A stretch of DNA of 12,952 bases from Chloroflexota bacterium (GTDB taxonomy: Bacteria > Chloroflexota > Anaerolineae > UBA7937 > JACPPX01), in NCBI GenBank assembly GCA_016196905.1, contig JACPWV010000201.1:1-12952 (forward strand), written 5' to 3'. A program made the translations under genes and the position numbers. The notes under the pieces are model-generated. The model was given only the letters and a program-made list of their open reading frames with translations, did not search any database and was not told the DNA's origin. Positions 5,271-12,952 of the stretch are shown piece by piece; the stretch's first letter is position 1; each line of letters opens with the position of its first letter.

Positions 5271-5813
5271 TTGCGACGATCGCTGCTCCTCGCCATCCTG
5301 CTAAATCTGATCGCGCTGGGTTGCCAGCCATCCCCCACGGCCGAGCCCACTCCCCTCCCCATCGCTACGCCGACACCTACCCCCCTTCCCACCGAGACGC
5401 CGGTCCCCACTCCCGACGAGCGGCTGTTGCGCTTCGCCGAGGCTCTAAAACTAGCCCTGGAGACCCAAGATCGAGTCAGCCTGGCCAGCCTCATCGCACA
5501 AGAGGAGTTCCTCCTGGGCGGCTACCGCTCCGAATACGTCTCCCTGACTGGGAGGGAGGCGCTGGCTCAGCTGGAAGATCTGCTGGGACCCAGCGAAGTG
5601 GTGGTGCGACTGGATGTGGATGCCTTGGCCCTAGCCGGGGAGTTCATCGCTCCTCCCCCCGGAACAGAGCGGGCCCTTTTCTCCACCGGCTGGGGCCCGG
5701 GGAAGTCCGACGACGCTTTCCTTATGATCGGAGCCGAGCGTGGAGTCCTGCGCTGGACGGCTATGATTTATGTGGCTGCCGTCTTGCGGGATTACCCGCT
5801 GCCCAACCCCTGA
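5271..5813 (+). CDS. Proline/threonine-rich lipoprotein of unknown function
   Basis: From a TTG at 5271 the protein has 180 residues. It opens with two arginines, a hydrophobic run and a lipobox ending in LGC (C18), so it should be lipid-anchored and face outward. A spacer rich in proline and threonine (about 19-48), a common design in Chloroflexota surface lipoproteins, leads to a globular domain of about 130 residues (LLRFAEALKLALETQD through WTAMIYVAAVLRDYPL) that I do not recognise; its shape recalls small NTF2-like or stress-type folds, which is a guess. The frame is open further upstream to a TTG at 5196, but that would overlap amrS and place the hairpin inside the gene and extra residues before the signal peptide. 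AGG at 5261-5263 is a weak ribosome binding site. Confidence 0.7.
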   Translation: MRRSLLLAILLNLIALGCQPSPTAEPTPLPIATPTPTPLPTETPVPTPDERLLRFAEALKLALETQDRVSLASLIAQEEFLLGGYRSEYVSLTGREALAQLEDLLGPSEVVVRLDVDALALAGEFIAPPPGTERALFSTGWGPGKSDDAFLMIGAERGVLRWTAMIYVAAVLRDYPLPNP

Positions 5814-5924
5814 CCGCCCAGCCCGACGAATAGCGTTCTAATCCCACCCTCAAGCCGATCCGCGATCAGTCCTCAGTGGTGGAGCGTGCGCTCGGTACGA
5901 TCGGTGAGTGAGGTGGTCAGTAGC

Positions 5925-6626
5925 GTGTCTGCGCGCGATCTACTGGGTTTAGCTCTGTCCTACTTGTTCGCTTTCGGTTTGCTGGGGGCGATGGAGTTCG
6001 CTCAGCGCCGCTGGAGTTGGCCCCGCCATCTCACCCGCAAAGTCATCCATCTCGCCGCGGGCACCTGGGTCATCGGCGTGGTATCCATCTTCGAGCACTG
6101 GTGGTGGGGGCTGCTGCCCTCGGCCAGTTTTATCGTCCTCAATTACCTCTTTTATCGCCGGCGAACCTTTCAGGCGATGGACCCTCCCGAGGCGGCGGCG
6201 CCGGGCACCGTTTACTTCGCCCTCTCGGTCACCTTGGTCCTGGCCGCCTTCTGGCCTCAGGGGTGGCCTGGCCTGGCGGTCGCCGCGCTGATGCCCGTGA
6301 CCTGGGGCGATGGATTGGCAGCCATCGTAGGACATGGCTGGGGCCGGCATCGATATCGGATCGTGCACGGGCTGAGTGCAGGACGCGAATCAGAAGAACG
6401 CTCTTGGGAGGGCTCGGCGGCCATGTTCCTGGGGAGCCTGGTGGCCACCTGGGGGGCGTTACAGCTCTTCGGGCTCGCTTCGCTGAGAGAAGGAGCGCTG
6501 TGGAGCCTGATCGTCGCCCTCAGCGCCACCCCGGTGGAGGCGATCTCCCCGCGGGGGACCGATAACTTGACGATACCTTTCCTCGCGGCCCTTTTACTTT
6601 ACCTATTAATCCCCGCATCCCGATGA
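5925..6626 (+). CDS. SEC59/VTE5-family isoprenoid alcohol kinase (CTP-dependent)
   Basis: This integral membrane protein (233 residues from the GTG at 5925) has about six to seven hydrophobic segments and the motifs of the dolichol kinase/phytol kinase family: RKVIHLAAG (residues 38-46), WGDGLAAIVG (127-136), RSWEGSAAM (159-167) and SPRGTDNLTIP (208-218). Family members such as plant VTE5 and yeast Sec59 move the terminal phosphate of CTP to a long-chain isoprenoid alcohol; related CDP-DAG synthases share the fold, so the substrate is not certain. GAGGTGG at 5910-5916 favours the GTG at 5925, although the frame is open to a GTG at 5886 (246 residues) and GTGs at 5904 and 5913 are possible. 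Its TGA overlaps the ATG of the next gene (ATGA), so the pair is translated together. This points to the two-step phosphorylation known from VTE5 and VTE6. Confidence 0.82.
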   Translation: MSARDLLGLALSYLFAFGLLGAMEFAQRRWSWPRHLTRKVIHLAAGTWVIGVVSIFEHWWWGLLPSASFIVLNYLFYRRRTFQAMDPPEAAAPGTVYFALSVTLVLAAFWPQGWPGLAVAALMPVTWGDGLAAIVGHGWGRHRYRIVHGLSAGRESEERSWEGSAAMFLGSLVATWGALQLFGLASLREGALWSLIVALSATPVEAISPRGTDNLTIPFLAALLLYLLIPASR

Positions 6627-7423
6627 GCGTTCTTTTGAGCGGGCTGGCGCTCAGCGCGATCATCGCGGTGGCGGCCTATCGTCTTGGGTCTCTCTCCGCC
6701 AGCGGCGTCCTAGGTGCTGTGCTCGTGGGCACTCTCACCTTGAGTCTGGGCGGCTGGGCCTGGGGCACGGTGTTGATCGCCTTTTTTGTTTCTTCCAGCC
6801 TCCTCTCTCGATATGGGGAGGAGCGGAAACGTGCCTTGGCTGAGAAATTTGCCAAGGGCGGGCGCAGGGATCTGGCCCAGGTCCTGGCCAACGGCGGGTT
6901 GGCTGCGCTCCTGGCTGTCCTGCATGCCTTTCAGCCAGGCTTTATGTGGTGGGTGGCGTTCCTCGGCTCGCTGGCCGCGGTGAGCGCCGATACCTGGGCC
7001 ACCGAGCTGGGTGTGTTGAGCCCGGGTCCGCCTCGCTTGATCACCACTGGGCAAAGAGTGGCGCGCGGCACCTCGGGCGGGGTCAGCACCTTGGGGATGA
7101 TCGCGACCTTAGCCGGAGGAGCCTTCATTGCCCTTTTAGGAGCTGTCGCGCCGGAGTCGGCGGGGCGAGCGGGGCTGGTCTTCCTATCGGCCTGGGTCGC
7201 TGGGATAGCGGGATCTTTGCTCGACAGTGGGCTAGGAGCCACCGTTCAAGCCATGTATTATTGCGCCGAGGAGGGAGTGGAGACGGAGCGGGTTATTCAC
7301 ACCTGTGGACGGGCCACCCAATTTCGCAGGGGCTGGCGCTGGCTGAACAACGAGGGGGTGAATTTGATCTCCTCGTTGAGTGGGACGTTGATCGCCCTCG
7401 CCTTGTTGGGAGTGCTTGTCTAG
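6623..7423 (+). CDS. DUF92/VTE6-family membrane protein, probable isoprenoid-monophosphate kinase
   Basis: This 266-residue membrane protein has about six to seven hydrophobic segments and the DUF92 (TMEM19) signatures SADTWATELG (121-130), RGTSGGVSTLG (149-158), SLLDSGLGATVQ (198-209) and LNNEGVNLISS (241-251). Plant VTE6, in the same family, phosphorylates phytyl-phosphate to phytyl-diphosphate, the step after VTE5. The start overlaps the stop of the SEC59/VTE5-like gene by four bases, so the products are made together. In cyanobacteria and plants the end product feeds tocopherol or chlorophyll synthesis; here, without photosynthesis genes in view, salvage of polyprenyl or geranylgeranyl alcohol for quinones or other lipids is more likely. 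The family and coupling are seen; the substrate is inferred. Confidence 0.82.
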   Translation: MSVLLSGLALSAIIAVAAYRLGSLSASGVLGAVLVGTLTLSLGGWAWGTVLIAFFVSSSLLSRYGEERKRALAEKFAKGGRRDLAQVLANGGLAALLAVLHAFQPGFMWWVAFLGSLAAVSADTWATELGVLSPGPPRLITTGQRVARGTSGGVSTLGMIATLAGGAFIALLGAVAPESAGRAGLVFLSAWVAGIAGSLLDSGLGATVQAMYYCAEEGVETERVIHTCGRATQFRRGWRWLNNEGVNLISSLSGTLIALALLGVLV

Positions 7424-7532
7424 GTGAAAGGGGTTCTCGACGAAGGGTTGCGAATCGAGTCATCTTTTCGAGAGCATCGATCATGAACTGGGGTCGATGG
7501 GAGTCTGGCGCGCAGTATGGGTTGGCCGAGAC

Positions 7533-7562
7533 GGAAACAAAATCGCGGGGGCTGGCCCCGCG
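7533..7562 (-). terminator. Intrinsic terminator of the diguanylate cyclase gene
   Basis: On the minus strand CGCGGGG (7562-7556) pairs with CCCCGCG (7550-7544) over a five-base loop, followed by ATTTTGTTT. It lies about 25 bases past the stop codon (7587) of the leftward gene. The T-run lies on the minus strand only, so it should not efficiently stop rightward transcription from the DUF92 gene; no other clear plus-strand terminator was seen between 7424 and 7543. Confidence 0.75.
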
Positions 7563-7586
7563 CTCGATTCTGGATACGAGCGGCGA

Positions 7587-10451
7587 CTATTTACGGGCCA
7601 CTTCGAAGGTGAAGATGCGGTCCTTGGTGCCTTTGGCCTGGTAGAGGGCGGTATCGGCCGCGTGGACCAGATCGCGAGAGGTCTGCGCGTGCTGCGGAAA
7701 GGTGGCCACGCCGCAGCTGATGGTGATCTGGCCCTTGAGTTCGCTGAAGCGCACGGCGAAGGGATGGTTGCGCACCTGCTCGGCGATGCGCTCCGCCAGC
7801 GCGCTGGCCTCCGGCGCATCGGTCTCGGGTAGGACGATCATGAACTCCTCACCGCCATAGCGAGCCAAGATGTCGGTGCGGCGGATCATCTCGTTGAGAA
7901 GAGCGGCCAACTCCCGCAGGAGATCGTCCCCGGCCAGGTGGCCGTAGGTGTCGTTGTAGCGCTTGAAGTTATCGATGTCCATCATGATCAGCGAAAGGGG
8001 TCGCTCGTAGCGGCGGCTGCGTACCAGTTCGCGGTCCAGCTCCTGGTAGAAGTAGCGCACGTTGTACAACCCAGTCAGGCTATCGGTGATGGCCAGGCGC
8101 TTGGTTTCCTCGTACAGGCGAGCCCTCTCGATGGCCCCGGAGATCTCCTGGGCGATGGTCTGGGCCAGCTCGATCTCCTCGGCGGTGAAGCGGCGGGGCC
8201 CGCGGGTGACGTCCAGCCCGATGGTCCCGATGAGCTCATCCTTGGCGATGAGAGGGACGATCAGGCTGGAATGGATGCCGCGCTGAACCATCACCGGGCG
8301 CACCGGCTCCAAGAGCGGGTCGCTTTGGACGTCCTCGATGGCCAGGGGCTGCCGGGTGGAGAGGATGCGTTCCATAGCCGGGTTGCCCCGCAGGGGGATG
8401 AGCAGGGGCTCCGCCGTGGCTGAGGGCTGGTGCTCGGCGACCAGTTTGGCATATCCCTTATCCGCATCGAAGAGGAGGATCGCGCTTTGATCGACCCGGA
8501 AGGTGCGCACCATCTCCTCCATAGCGATGCGGAAGATCTGCTCCAACTCCAGGGTGGAGCTGACCGCCTTGGAGAGACTGTGGATCAGCGCCAGGCTCTC
8601 GGTGCGCCGCTCCAGCTGGGCGGCGTGCTCCACCGCCTGCTGGTGCAGGCGGACGTTCTCGATCGTGCTGGCCACTTGGCTAGCCAGGGTGTCCAGCAGC
8701 GCCAGGTCGTGCTCGCTGAACGCGTTGCGCCGGGGGCTCTCCACGTTGAGCACGCCGATGATCCGCTGCCCTATCCGCAGGGGTGCGCACATCTCGCTTT
8801 GGGTCCCCGGGATAGCTGGGACGTAGCGGCGATCTTTGGTGACCTCGGGGACCAGGAGCGGCTCTCCGGTCTGAGCCACCCAGCCGGTGATCCCGCGCCC
8901 CACCGGGATCTGGAAGGGCGGGTGGCCTTCGGTGGTGAGACCCCAGGCGCGGTGTAGGGTCAACTCGCCCCTCTCCTCATCGAGCAGGAGGATGCCCCCG
9001 CTCTCATAGCCCAGGGCTTGCCTCAGGGTCTCGGTGATGCGAGCCAGCACGTCCTCCAGGTTGGAAACGGAGGAGGCGGCCATGGCCACACTGTGCAGGG
9101 CGGAGACTTCCTCCAGGTGGCGCTTGGTCTCGGCGTAGAGGTGGGCGTTCTCCACCGCCACCGCGATCTCGTTGCCGATGGCGATCAATAGAGAGAGATC
9201 CTCAGCCTTGAAGTTGCGGAAGCGGCGATCGATCACGCTGAGGGTTCCCCATACGCGCTCTTTGGACTTGAGGGGGATGGTGGCAAAGGCACGGAAGTCG
9301 GAGGCCTCCCGCATCAGCCGATAGGGGTGCTGGCCATAATCTTCGATCATGATCGGCTCGCCGGTGCGGGCCACCCGCCCGGAGAACCCCTCCCCCAGCC
9401 GCACCTGTTGGACGTCCCTTTGCATCGCTTCACTCAAGCCGAAGGAGGCCTTGAGCTGGAGGGTCTCGCTGGCCGGCTCCAAGATGTGGATGGTGCCGGC
9501 CTGGATCTCCATCACCTTCAGGACCTGATCCAGGGCGCTGGTCAGGATCTGATCGAGGTCCAGGGAACGGTTGACCGTCTCCGCGATGGCGTGCAGGGCA
9601 GCCAACTCCCGCGTTCGGCGTTCCAACTCCTTCTCCGCCTGCTTTCGATCCGAGATATCGGTGCTCACCGCCAGCACCCCCACGAATGTGCCTTCTCGGA
9701 AAAGAGGGCGGGCGGAGACGATGACCGGCAGCGTCGAACCATCCTTGCGCCGGAAGGAAACCTCGTAGCGAGTCGGCACGCCCAGGGGATATTTGGCCGT
9801 CTCCTCGGCGACCTTGGCACGGTCCTGGGGGGCGATGAGGGAGTTCCAAGGCTGCCCCAGGAGTTCCTCCCGGGCGTAGCCCAGCATCTTGGCCAGGCGT
9901 GGATTCACGAAGGTGAGAATTCCGCTGAGATCCTCGATGCTGATCCCCTCGCTCACCCCTTCCACGATGCTCTCGTTGAAGGTTTTGAGGGACTCGATTT
10001 GCTGCAGTTGGGTGGTGGTCGATTCGTAGAGGCGAGCGTTCTCGATGGCCACCGCAGCCTGGTCGGCCACCGCCCGCAGGAGTTCGGCATCTTCCTCGCT
10101 GAAACGCTTGGGCTGCCACAGGGCCACGACAGCCAGGGTGCCCATGGCCCGCTCGCCCACCAGCAGCGGGGCCCCCACCCCCGACTTCACACCAGCCTCC
10201 ACGAAAGTCCTCAGCCGGCGAGGGTGGTGGGCGTAGTCCTCTACTAAGATCGGGCGCTTGCTGGTGAGGATCTGAGCGGTGACCCCCGCGTCGAGGGGGG
10301 TGCTCACCTCGCTCAACTCCGGGGGCAGGTTGTAAAGATAGGGGAAGCGGATGCTCTGCTTGGCTTCATCCACCAACGCCACCCAGCCGGCATCGCCTCC
10401 GATCAGACGGCGCGTTCTGCAGGGCGATGGAGGCTTGACCGGCCAACGCAC
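7587..10451 (-). CDS. GAF-PAS-GAF-GAF-GAF-GGDEF diguanylate cyclase, 3' part of a split gene
   Basis: The frame encodes up to 954 residues. After about 14 unlike residues it begins in the middle of a GAF domain (15-140, from RLIGGDAGWVALVDEA), then has PAS (about 155-270), three GAF domains (about 280-440, 445-605, 615-780) and a GGDEF domain (785-950). The GGDEF part is intact: the active site reads GGEEF (866-870), the metal-binding DIDNFK is at 825-830, and the RRTD inhibitory site (857-860) lies just before, so it should make cyclic di-GMP and be feedback-inhibited. No membrane segment is present. The frame overlaps the upstream one by 86 bases, and its first residues are an out-of-frame reading of that gene's end. 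The likely truth is the C-terminal part of one giant sensor. If it is translated separately, the start (GTG at 10451 or an internal one) is uncertain. Confidence 0.88.
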   Translation of the reverse strand: MRWPVKPPSPCRTRRLIGGDAGWVALVDEAKQSIRFPYLYNLPPELSEVSTPLDAGVTAQILTSKRPILVEDYAHHPRRLRTFVEAGVKSGVGAPLLVGERAMGTLAVVALWQPKRFSEEDAELLRAVADQAAVAIENARLYESTTTQLQQIESLKTFNESIVEGVSEGISIEDLSGILTFVNPRLAKMLGYAREELLGQPWNSLIAPQDRAKVAEETAKYPLGVPTRYEVSFRRKDGSTLPVIVSARPLFREGTFVGVLAVSTDISDRKQAEKELERRTRELAALHAIAETVNRSLDLDQILTSALDQVLKVMEIQAGTIHILEPASETLQLKASFGLSEAMQRDVQQVRLGEGFSGRVARTGEPIMIEDYGQHPYRLMREASDFRAFATIPLKSKERVWGTLSVIDRRFRNFKAEDLSLLIAIGNEIAVAVENAHLYAETKRHLEEVSALHSVAMAASSVSNLEDVLARITETLRQALGYESGGILLLDEERGELTLHRAWGLTTEGHPPFQIPVGRGITGWVAQTGEPLLVPEVTKDRRYVPAIPGTQSEMCAPLRIGQRIIGVLNVESPRRNAFSEHDLALLDTLASQVASTIENVRLHQQAVEHAAQLERRTESLALIHSLSKAVSSTLELEQIFRIAMEEMVRTFRVDQSAILLFDADKGYAKLVAEHQPSATAEPLLIPLRGNPAMERILSTRQPLAIEDVQSDPLLEPVRPVMVQRGIHSSLIVPLIAKDELIGTIGLDVTRGPRRFTAEEIELAQTIAQEISGAIERARLYEETKRLAITDSLTGLYNVRYFYQELDRELVRSRRYERPLSLIMMDIDNFKRYNDTYGHLAGDDLLRELAALLNEMIRRTDILARYGGEEFMIVLPETDAPEASALAERIAEQVRNHPFAVRFSELKGQITISCGVATFPQHAQTSRDLVHAADTALYQAKGTKDRIFTFEVARK

Positions 10452-12387
10452 TGGCCAGTTCCACCTCTTGCTTATCGAAGATCCGTTGCTGACCGCGGCT
10501 GTAGATATGCAACTCGCCTACCTTCTCAGTGGACGGCATCAGTGGGACGCTGAGAAGGCTGTGCAACTTCTCCTGTTCAACGAGGTTCTGAGGAAAGCGC
10601 GAATCCTGACGTAGATCGGCAATGTAGATGGGCTCCTCAGGGCCAGCTTTTTCACGGGCCCGATCCAGCGGGATGAACTGAGAGGGCGCAGACTGGGAGG
10701 AGAGACCGGTGCTGGCCTTGATCACGAAGCCAGTTCTCTCCTCGTTCAACAAGACCAGGCTGGTGGCAGGGGCGGCGAAGACCTGAGCCGTCTCCTGGAC
10801 GATGGTCTCCAGCACGGCCGCCAAGTCAAGCTGCGCGTTGATGGCTGCGCTGGCGCGCTTCAGCGCAGACCAGCGCTCTTGCTGACGCTTAGCCTGATCC
10901 GAGAGCAAGGCCATTTCGATGGCGAGCGCAGCGTGCTGGGCCAGGCCCTGAACGAAGCTTAACCCTTCCTCGCTGGGAGATCCACCCTCCTCTGGCTGGA
11001 TGACCAGGAGGCCCAGGGGACCAGTGCTTGCACGCAGGGGCGCCAGCACCACGAACTCAAGTTGGAGGGCGCGGACCCACTCGGGAGGGATCAACTCGCT
11101 CAAGGCCGCAGCGGAGACGAAAAGGGGGGCTGTCTTTTGAACGAACTGCCAGCGGGCTGGGAACTCGCGGACCTTGATGGGGCGCATGCTCTTGAAAGCG
11201 CGTTCCAGCTCGGGGTCAGGATGGCGCATCAGGTAGAAAGTGGGGAGTAGCGCCGATTGCTCCTCGTCAAGGAACAGGAGCATCACCTGGCGTGCTCGGC
11301 TGGCCTCCAAGATAGTGTGGGCCAACCGTTGCAAGCCCCATGTCAGTTCCGAGATCTGGTGGGCCGCCTGGACCAGCTCCAAGAAGACCTGGCTCTCCCG
11401 CGAGCGCACGCGCTCGGCGGCCAGGAGACGCGCCTTCTCCACCGCCGGGCCGAGCTGATCAGCGATGGTGCTGAGAAGTTGCTTCTCCTGGGAGCTGAAA
11501 TGGTGGGGGTTATGGGTGGCGAGGCCCAGCAGGCCGATGACCTTTTCCTGGGCACGCAGGGGTAGGAGGGCCGCCGCGCGAAAGACCTCTTTGGCCTCCC
11601 GCGATTGGCTGGCCTCTTGCGAAAGGTCCTCGCTAAACCAGGGCTGCCCAGATTCGATGGTCTTCCTATACCAGGTGTCGGCGCCCGACCCCGTCACAGA
11701 ATCAACAAACTCTCGGGAAAGCCCGCGCTGAGCATAAACGACGAGCCGCTCCCCACGCTCATCCAGCAGTGCCGCGTAGCCCGCCTCAAAACCGCTCAGG
11801 CTCATCATCTCCTTTAAGACTGTCTGTAGAAGTTCGGCCGGTTCCGGGGAAGTGCTGGCCCGTGCCATGAGTTCGTTGACCACGCTCAATTCGTGGTCCC
11901 TCCGCTTGAGTTCGCGCAGCAAGCTCTGGGCGGCCCAGGCGCTGGTGAAAAAGAGGCCGCTGACCAGAACGGCGTTGGCGGCGGTCATCGCTGTCCACGG
12001 CTCGGTAAGGATCACAGCCAGGGCATATCCCAGAGAGGAGGTGGTGGCAGAGAGGAGGGCGATGCGGCGCTCCCAGAGCACGCTGTGGTTGCTGATAACG
12101 AACAAGTAGAGGAGAGGCAACACGGGGAAGATCTTTCCCAAGACGAGGAAGGCCATGGTGACCAGCAAGGGATCGCCCACCGCCTGCAGGTAGCGCTGTA
12201 GCCGAGCCCCGTAGAGGCTCCGAAGGAGGTGGAGGGCGGCCTGATAGGTCACCATCAGTACGGCCAGGGCGATCAGCCCCTGGCGGAGGGTGGGCTCCAC
12301 AGGCGCCCAGATGACGGCTAGGACAAAAAGGAGCCCTATCCCACCCAGAAGGAGGGTTAGCCGCTCGAGAGGATTTAGCTTGTGCAC
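10366..12387 (-). CDS. Membrane sensor with three GAF domains, 5' part of a split gene
   Basis: From a GTG at 12387 the frame encodes 673 residues. Five or six membrane helices fill about residues 9-155, forming an N-terminal sensory anchor. Three GAF domains follow: about 165-320, 330-495 and 505-657, each ending in the helix pattern typical of tandem GAF proteins (DQLGPAVEKARLL, QHAALAIEMALL, GQASIALQNA). After A659 the frame turns into an arginine- and glycine-rich tail of 14 residues with no GAF character and stops. No output domain (kinase, GGDEF or other) is present, which is abnormal for this design; the missing output lies in the next frame. Only GGTGAG three bases before the GTG could serve as ribosome binding site, so the start is fair at best. 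A TATAGT at 12431-12426 (minus) may be its -10 box. Confidence 0.85.
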   Translation of the reverse strand: MHKLNPLERLTLLLGGIGLLFVLAVIWAPVEPTLRQGLIALAVLMVTYQAALHLLRSLYGARLQRYLQAVGDPLLVTMAFLVLGKIFPVLPLLYLFVISNHSVLWERRIALLSATTSSLGYALAVILTEPWTAMTAANAVLVSGLFFTSAWAAQSLLRELKRRDHELSVVNELMARASTSPEPAELLQTVLKEMMSLSGFEAGYAALLDERGERLVVYAQRGLSREFVDSVTGSGADTWYRKTIESGQPWFSEDLSQEASQSREAKEVFRAAALLPLRAQEKVIGLLGLATHNPHHFSSQEKQLLSTIADQLGPAVEKARLLAAERVRSRESQVFLELVQAAHQISELTWGLQRLAHTILEASRARQVMLLFLDEEQSALLPTFYLMRHPDPELERAFKSMRPIKVREFPARWQFVQKTAPLFVSAAALSELIPPEWVRALQLEFVVLAPLRASTGPLGLLVIQPEEGGSPSEEGLSFVQGLAQHAALAIEMALLSDQAKRQQERWSALKRASAAINAQLDLAAVLETIVQETAQVFAAPATSLVLLNEERTGFVIKASTGLSSQSAPSQFIPLDRAREKAGPEEPIYIADLRQDSRFPQNLVEQEKLHSLLSVPLMPSTEKVGELHIYSRGQQRIFDKQEVELASALAGQASIALQNAPSDRRRCRLGGVGG
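10407..10416 (-). other. Frame break joining the two GAF sensor parts
   Basis: In minus sense the sequence here reads AACGCGCCGT. Dropping one C of the CC pair (10410-10409) joins the upstream IALQNA to the downstream RLIGGDAGWVAL, uniting both frames. Even then the first helix of the GAF domain and the usual linker are absent, because 'NAR-L' ends one GAF and 'AR-L' starts the core of the next. A deletion or assembly collapse between two similar GC-rich spots would give this picture. Confidence 0.65.
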
Positions 12388-12523
12388 GGGCTCACCGTCC
12401 GCCCCCGATCCATAACCTCTACCTTACTATAGAGCGGAGAGGGTGAAAATAGGAAGCAAGTACTATGCCCCAGAATTTGCCTTCAATTTGGGCCGCGCTC
12501 GCGTCTGGGCGGGGTGCCCTACC
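12388..12523 (-). promoter_or_regulatory. Gap between acpS and the sensor gene, possible promoter
   Basis: This 136-base gap is AT-richer in its middle. A TATAGT (12431-12426, minus) resembles a -10 box, but at normal spacing only a poor -35 (TTCCTA-like) is found; TTGCTT (12459-12454) is 22 bases away, too far. No clear terminator for acpS was seen; GGGC/GCCC just after its stop is too short. Confidence 0.3.
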
Positions 12524-12898
12524 TTAGAGAGCGGGCGAGTTCAAGGCGACGACTAAGGCGATGGCGTTGTCCCAGGAATGGGAGAGGCTCAGCGCAAGGC
12601 GGGTGAGTCCACCGGTCTGGGCGATCTCCCGCGCCCGACCGTGGAGGTAGACTTGGGGTCTGCCTTGGGGGTCCGGCAGGATCTCGATCTCGCACCAGGC
12701 GGGCCCCTGAAGTCCAGTGCCCAGGGCCTTAAGGACCGCCTCCTTGGCGGCGAAGCGAGCGGCCAGCTCCGGGGGGCGACCCCGGCAATAAGCCAACTCG
12801 GCGGCGGTATAGACGCGGCCGAGGAAACGGCCGCCCCACCGGTTGACCACCTCTTGGATACGGCGGATCTCCACGATGTCCACCCCCACCGCCAGCAT
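12524..12898 (-). CDS. acpS: Holo-[acyl-carrier-protein] synthase
   Basis: This 124-residue protein has the usual length and motifs of AcpS, which moves the 4'-phosphopantetheine arm of coenzyme A onto a serine of acyl carrier protein, activating it for fatty acid synthesis in the cytoplasm. GVDIVEIRRI (5-14) carries the metal-binding aspartate D7, FAAKEAVLKALGTG (49-62) carries E53 and the coenzyme A contacts, and LSLSHSWDNAIALVVAL (103-119) is the closing strand region with H107. The ATG ending at 12896 is backed by GGAGGT five bases upstream, which overlaps the end of the preceding gene, so the two are co-transcribed. Confidence 0.95.
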   Translation of the reverse strand: MLAVGVDIVEIRRIQEVVNRWGGRFLGRVYTAAELAYCRGRPPELAARFAAKEAVLKALGTGLQGPAWCEIEILPDPQGRPQVYLHGRAREIAQTGGLTRLALSLSHSWDNAIALVVALNSPAL

Positions 12899-12901
12899 GG
12901 C

Positions 12902-12952
12902 CTACCTCCGGTTCACCGAGAGGGTCTTGGGGGCCGCCTCTTCCAGGGGGTA
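12902..12952 (-). CDS. 3' end of an unidentified gene (runs off right edge)
   Basis: Minus-strand reading gives 16 codons and a TAG at 12904-12902, ending the protein ...YPLEEAAPKTLSVNRR. Nearly all codons end in G or C, as in the neighbouring genes, which supports real coding. The stop lies 3 bases before the acpS start and the acpS ribosome binding site lies within these last codons, so the genes form an operon. The family cannot be named from 16 residues. Confidence 0.6.
   Translation of the reverse strand, partial: YPLEEAAPKTLSVNRR

Noticed and set aside
9327..10247. 306-codon plus-strand frame, and similar frames at 7938-8423 and 8430-8957
   Set aside because: They lie opposite well-supported GAF, PAS and GGDEF domains; long antisense frames are common in GC-rich genes and these have no recognisable motifs.
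1..12952. Defence island, mobile element, CRISPR or tRNA
   Set aside because: No transposase, integrase, nuclease, regularly spaced repeat or cloverleaf was seen; the genes are regulatory, metabolic and housekeeping.

Overview
The window looks like the chromosome of a high-GC, free-living bacterium, probably a member of the Chloroflexota. The hints are codons ending strongly in G/C, a lipoprotein with a long proline/threonine spacer, a DUF5667-type membrane protein behind an ECF sigma factor, and a very large GAF/PAS/GGDEF sensor. This is an inference from gene style; no rRNA or other taxonomic marker is present. I see no tRNA, rRNA, CRISPR array, insertion sequence, phage gene or recognisable defence system.

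Left part (1-3424). The 5' end of a secreted HYR-domain protein runs leftward off the edge. A gene-free stretch of about 645 bases follows. It holds a possible promoter, several strong hairpins, an intrinsic terminator and two adjacent perfect palindromes, so it may encode a small RNA or a regulated leader. A rightward cassette comes next: an ECF-type sigma factor, a 51-residue one-helix membrane protein and a DUF5667-type membrane protein that is probably the anti-sigma partner. After a gap of about 300 bases, a good sigma-70 promoter drives a stand-alone winged-helix regulator (an OmpR/PhoB output domain without receiver), closed by a terminator.

Middle part (3453-7423). The rightward genes are a UPF0173 metallo-beta-lactamase-fold hydrolase, an AmrS-like radical SAM enzyme, a proline/threonine-rich lipoprotein, and a translationally coupled pair of membrane proteins. 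That pair belongs to the SEC59/VTE5 and DUF92/VTE6 families, whose plant and cyanobacterial members phosphorylate isoprenoid alcohols in two successive steps. A salvage route for polyprenyl alcohols is the natural reading.

Right part (7533-12952, leftward). In transcription order there is the tail of an unidentified gene, holo-ACP synthase (acpS), and then two overlapping reading frames in different frames. The first encodes a membrane sensor with three GAF domains and no output domain. The second begins inside a GAF domain and continues PAS-GAF-GAF-GAF-GGDEF. They look like one giant diguanylate cyclase gene broken by a frame change near 10,410, with part of a GAF domain missing at the junction. 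A terminator lies downstream on the minus strand, between this gene and the convergent DUF92 gene.

The most worthwhile second looks are the broken giant sensor, the structured region at 467-868, the small membrane protein in the sigma cassette, and the isoprenoid kinase pair.
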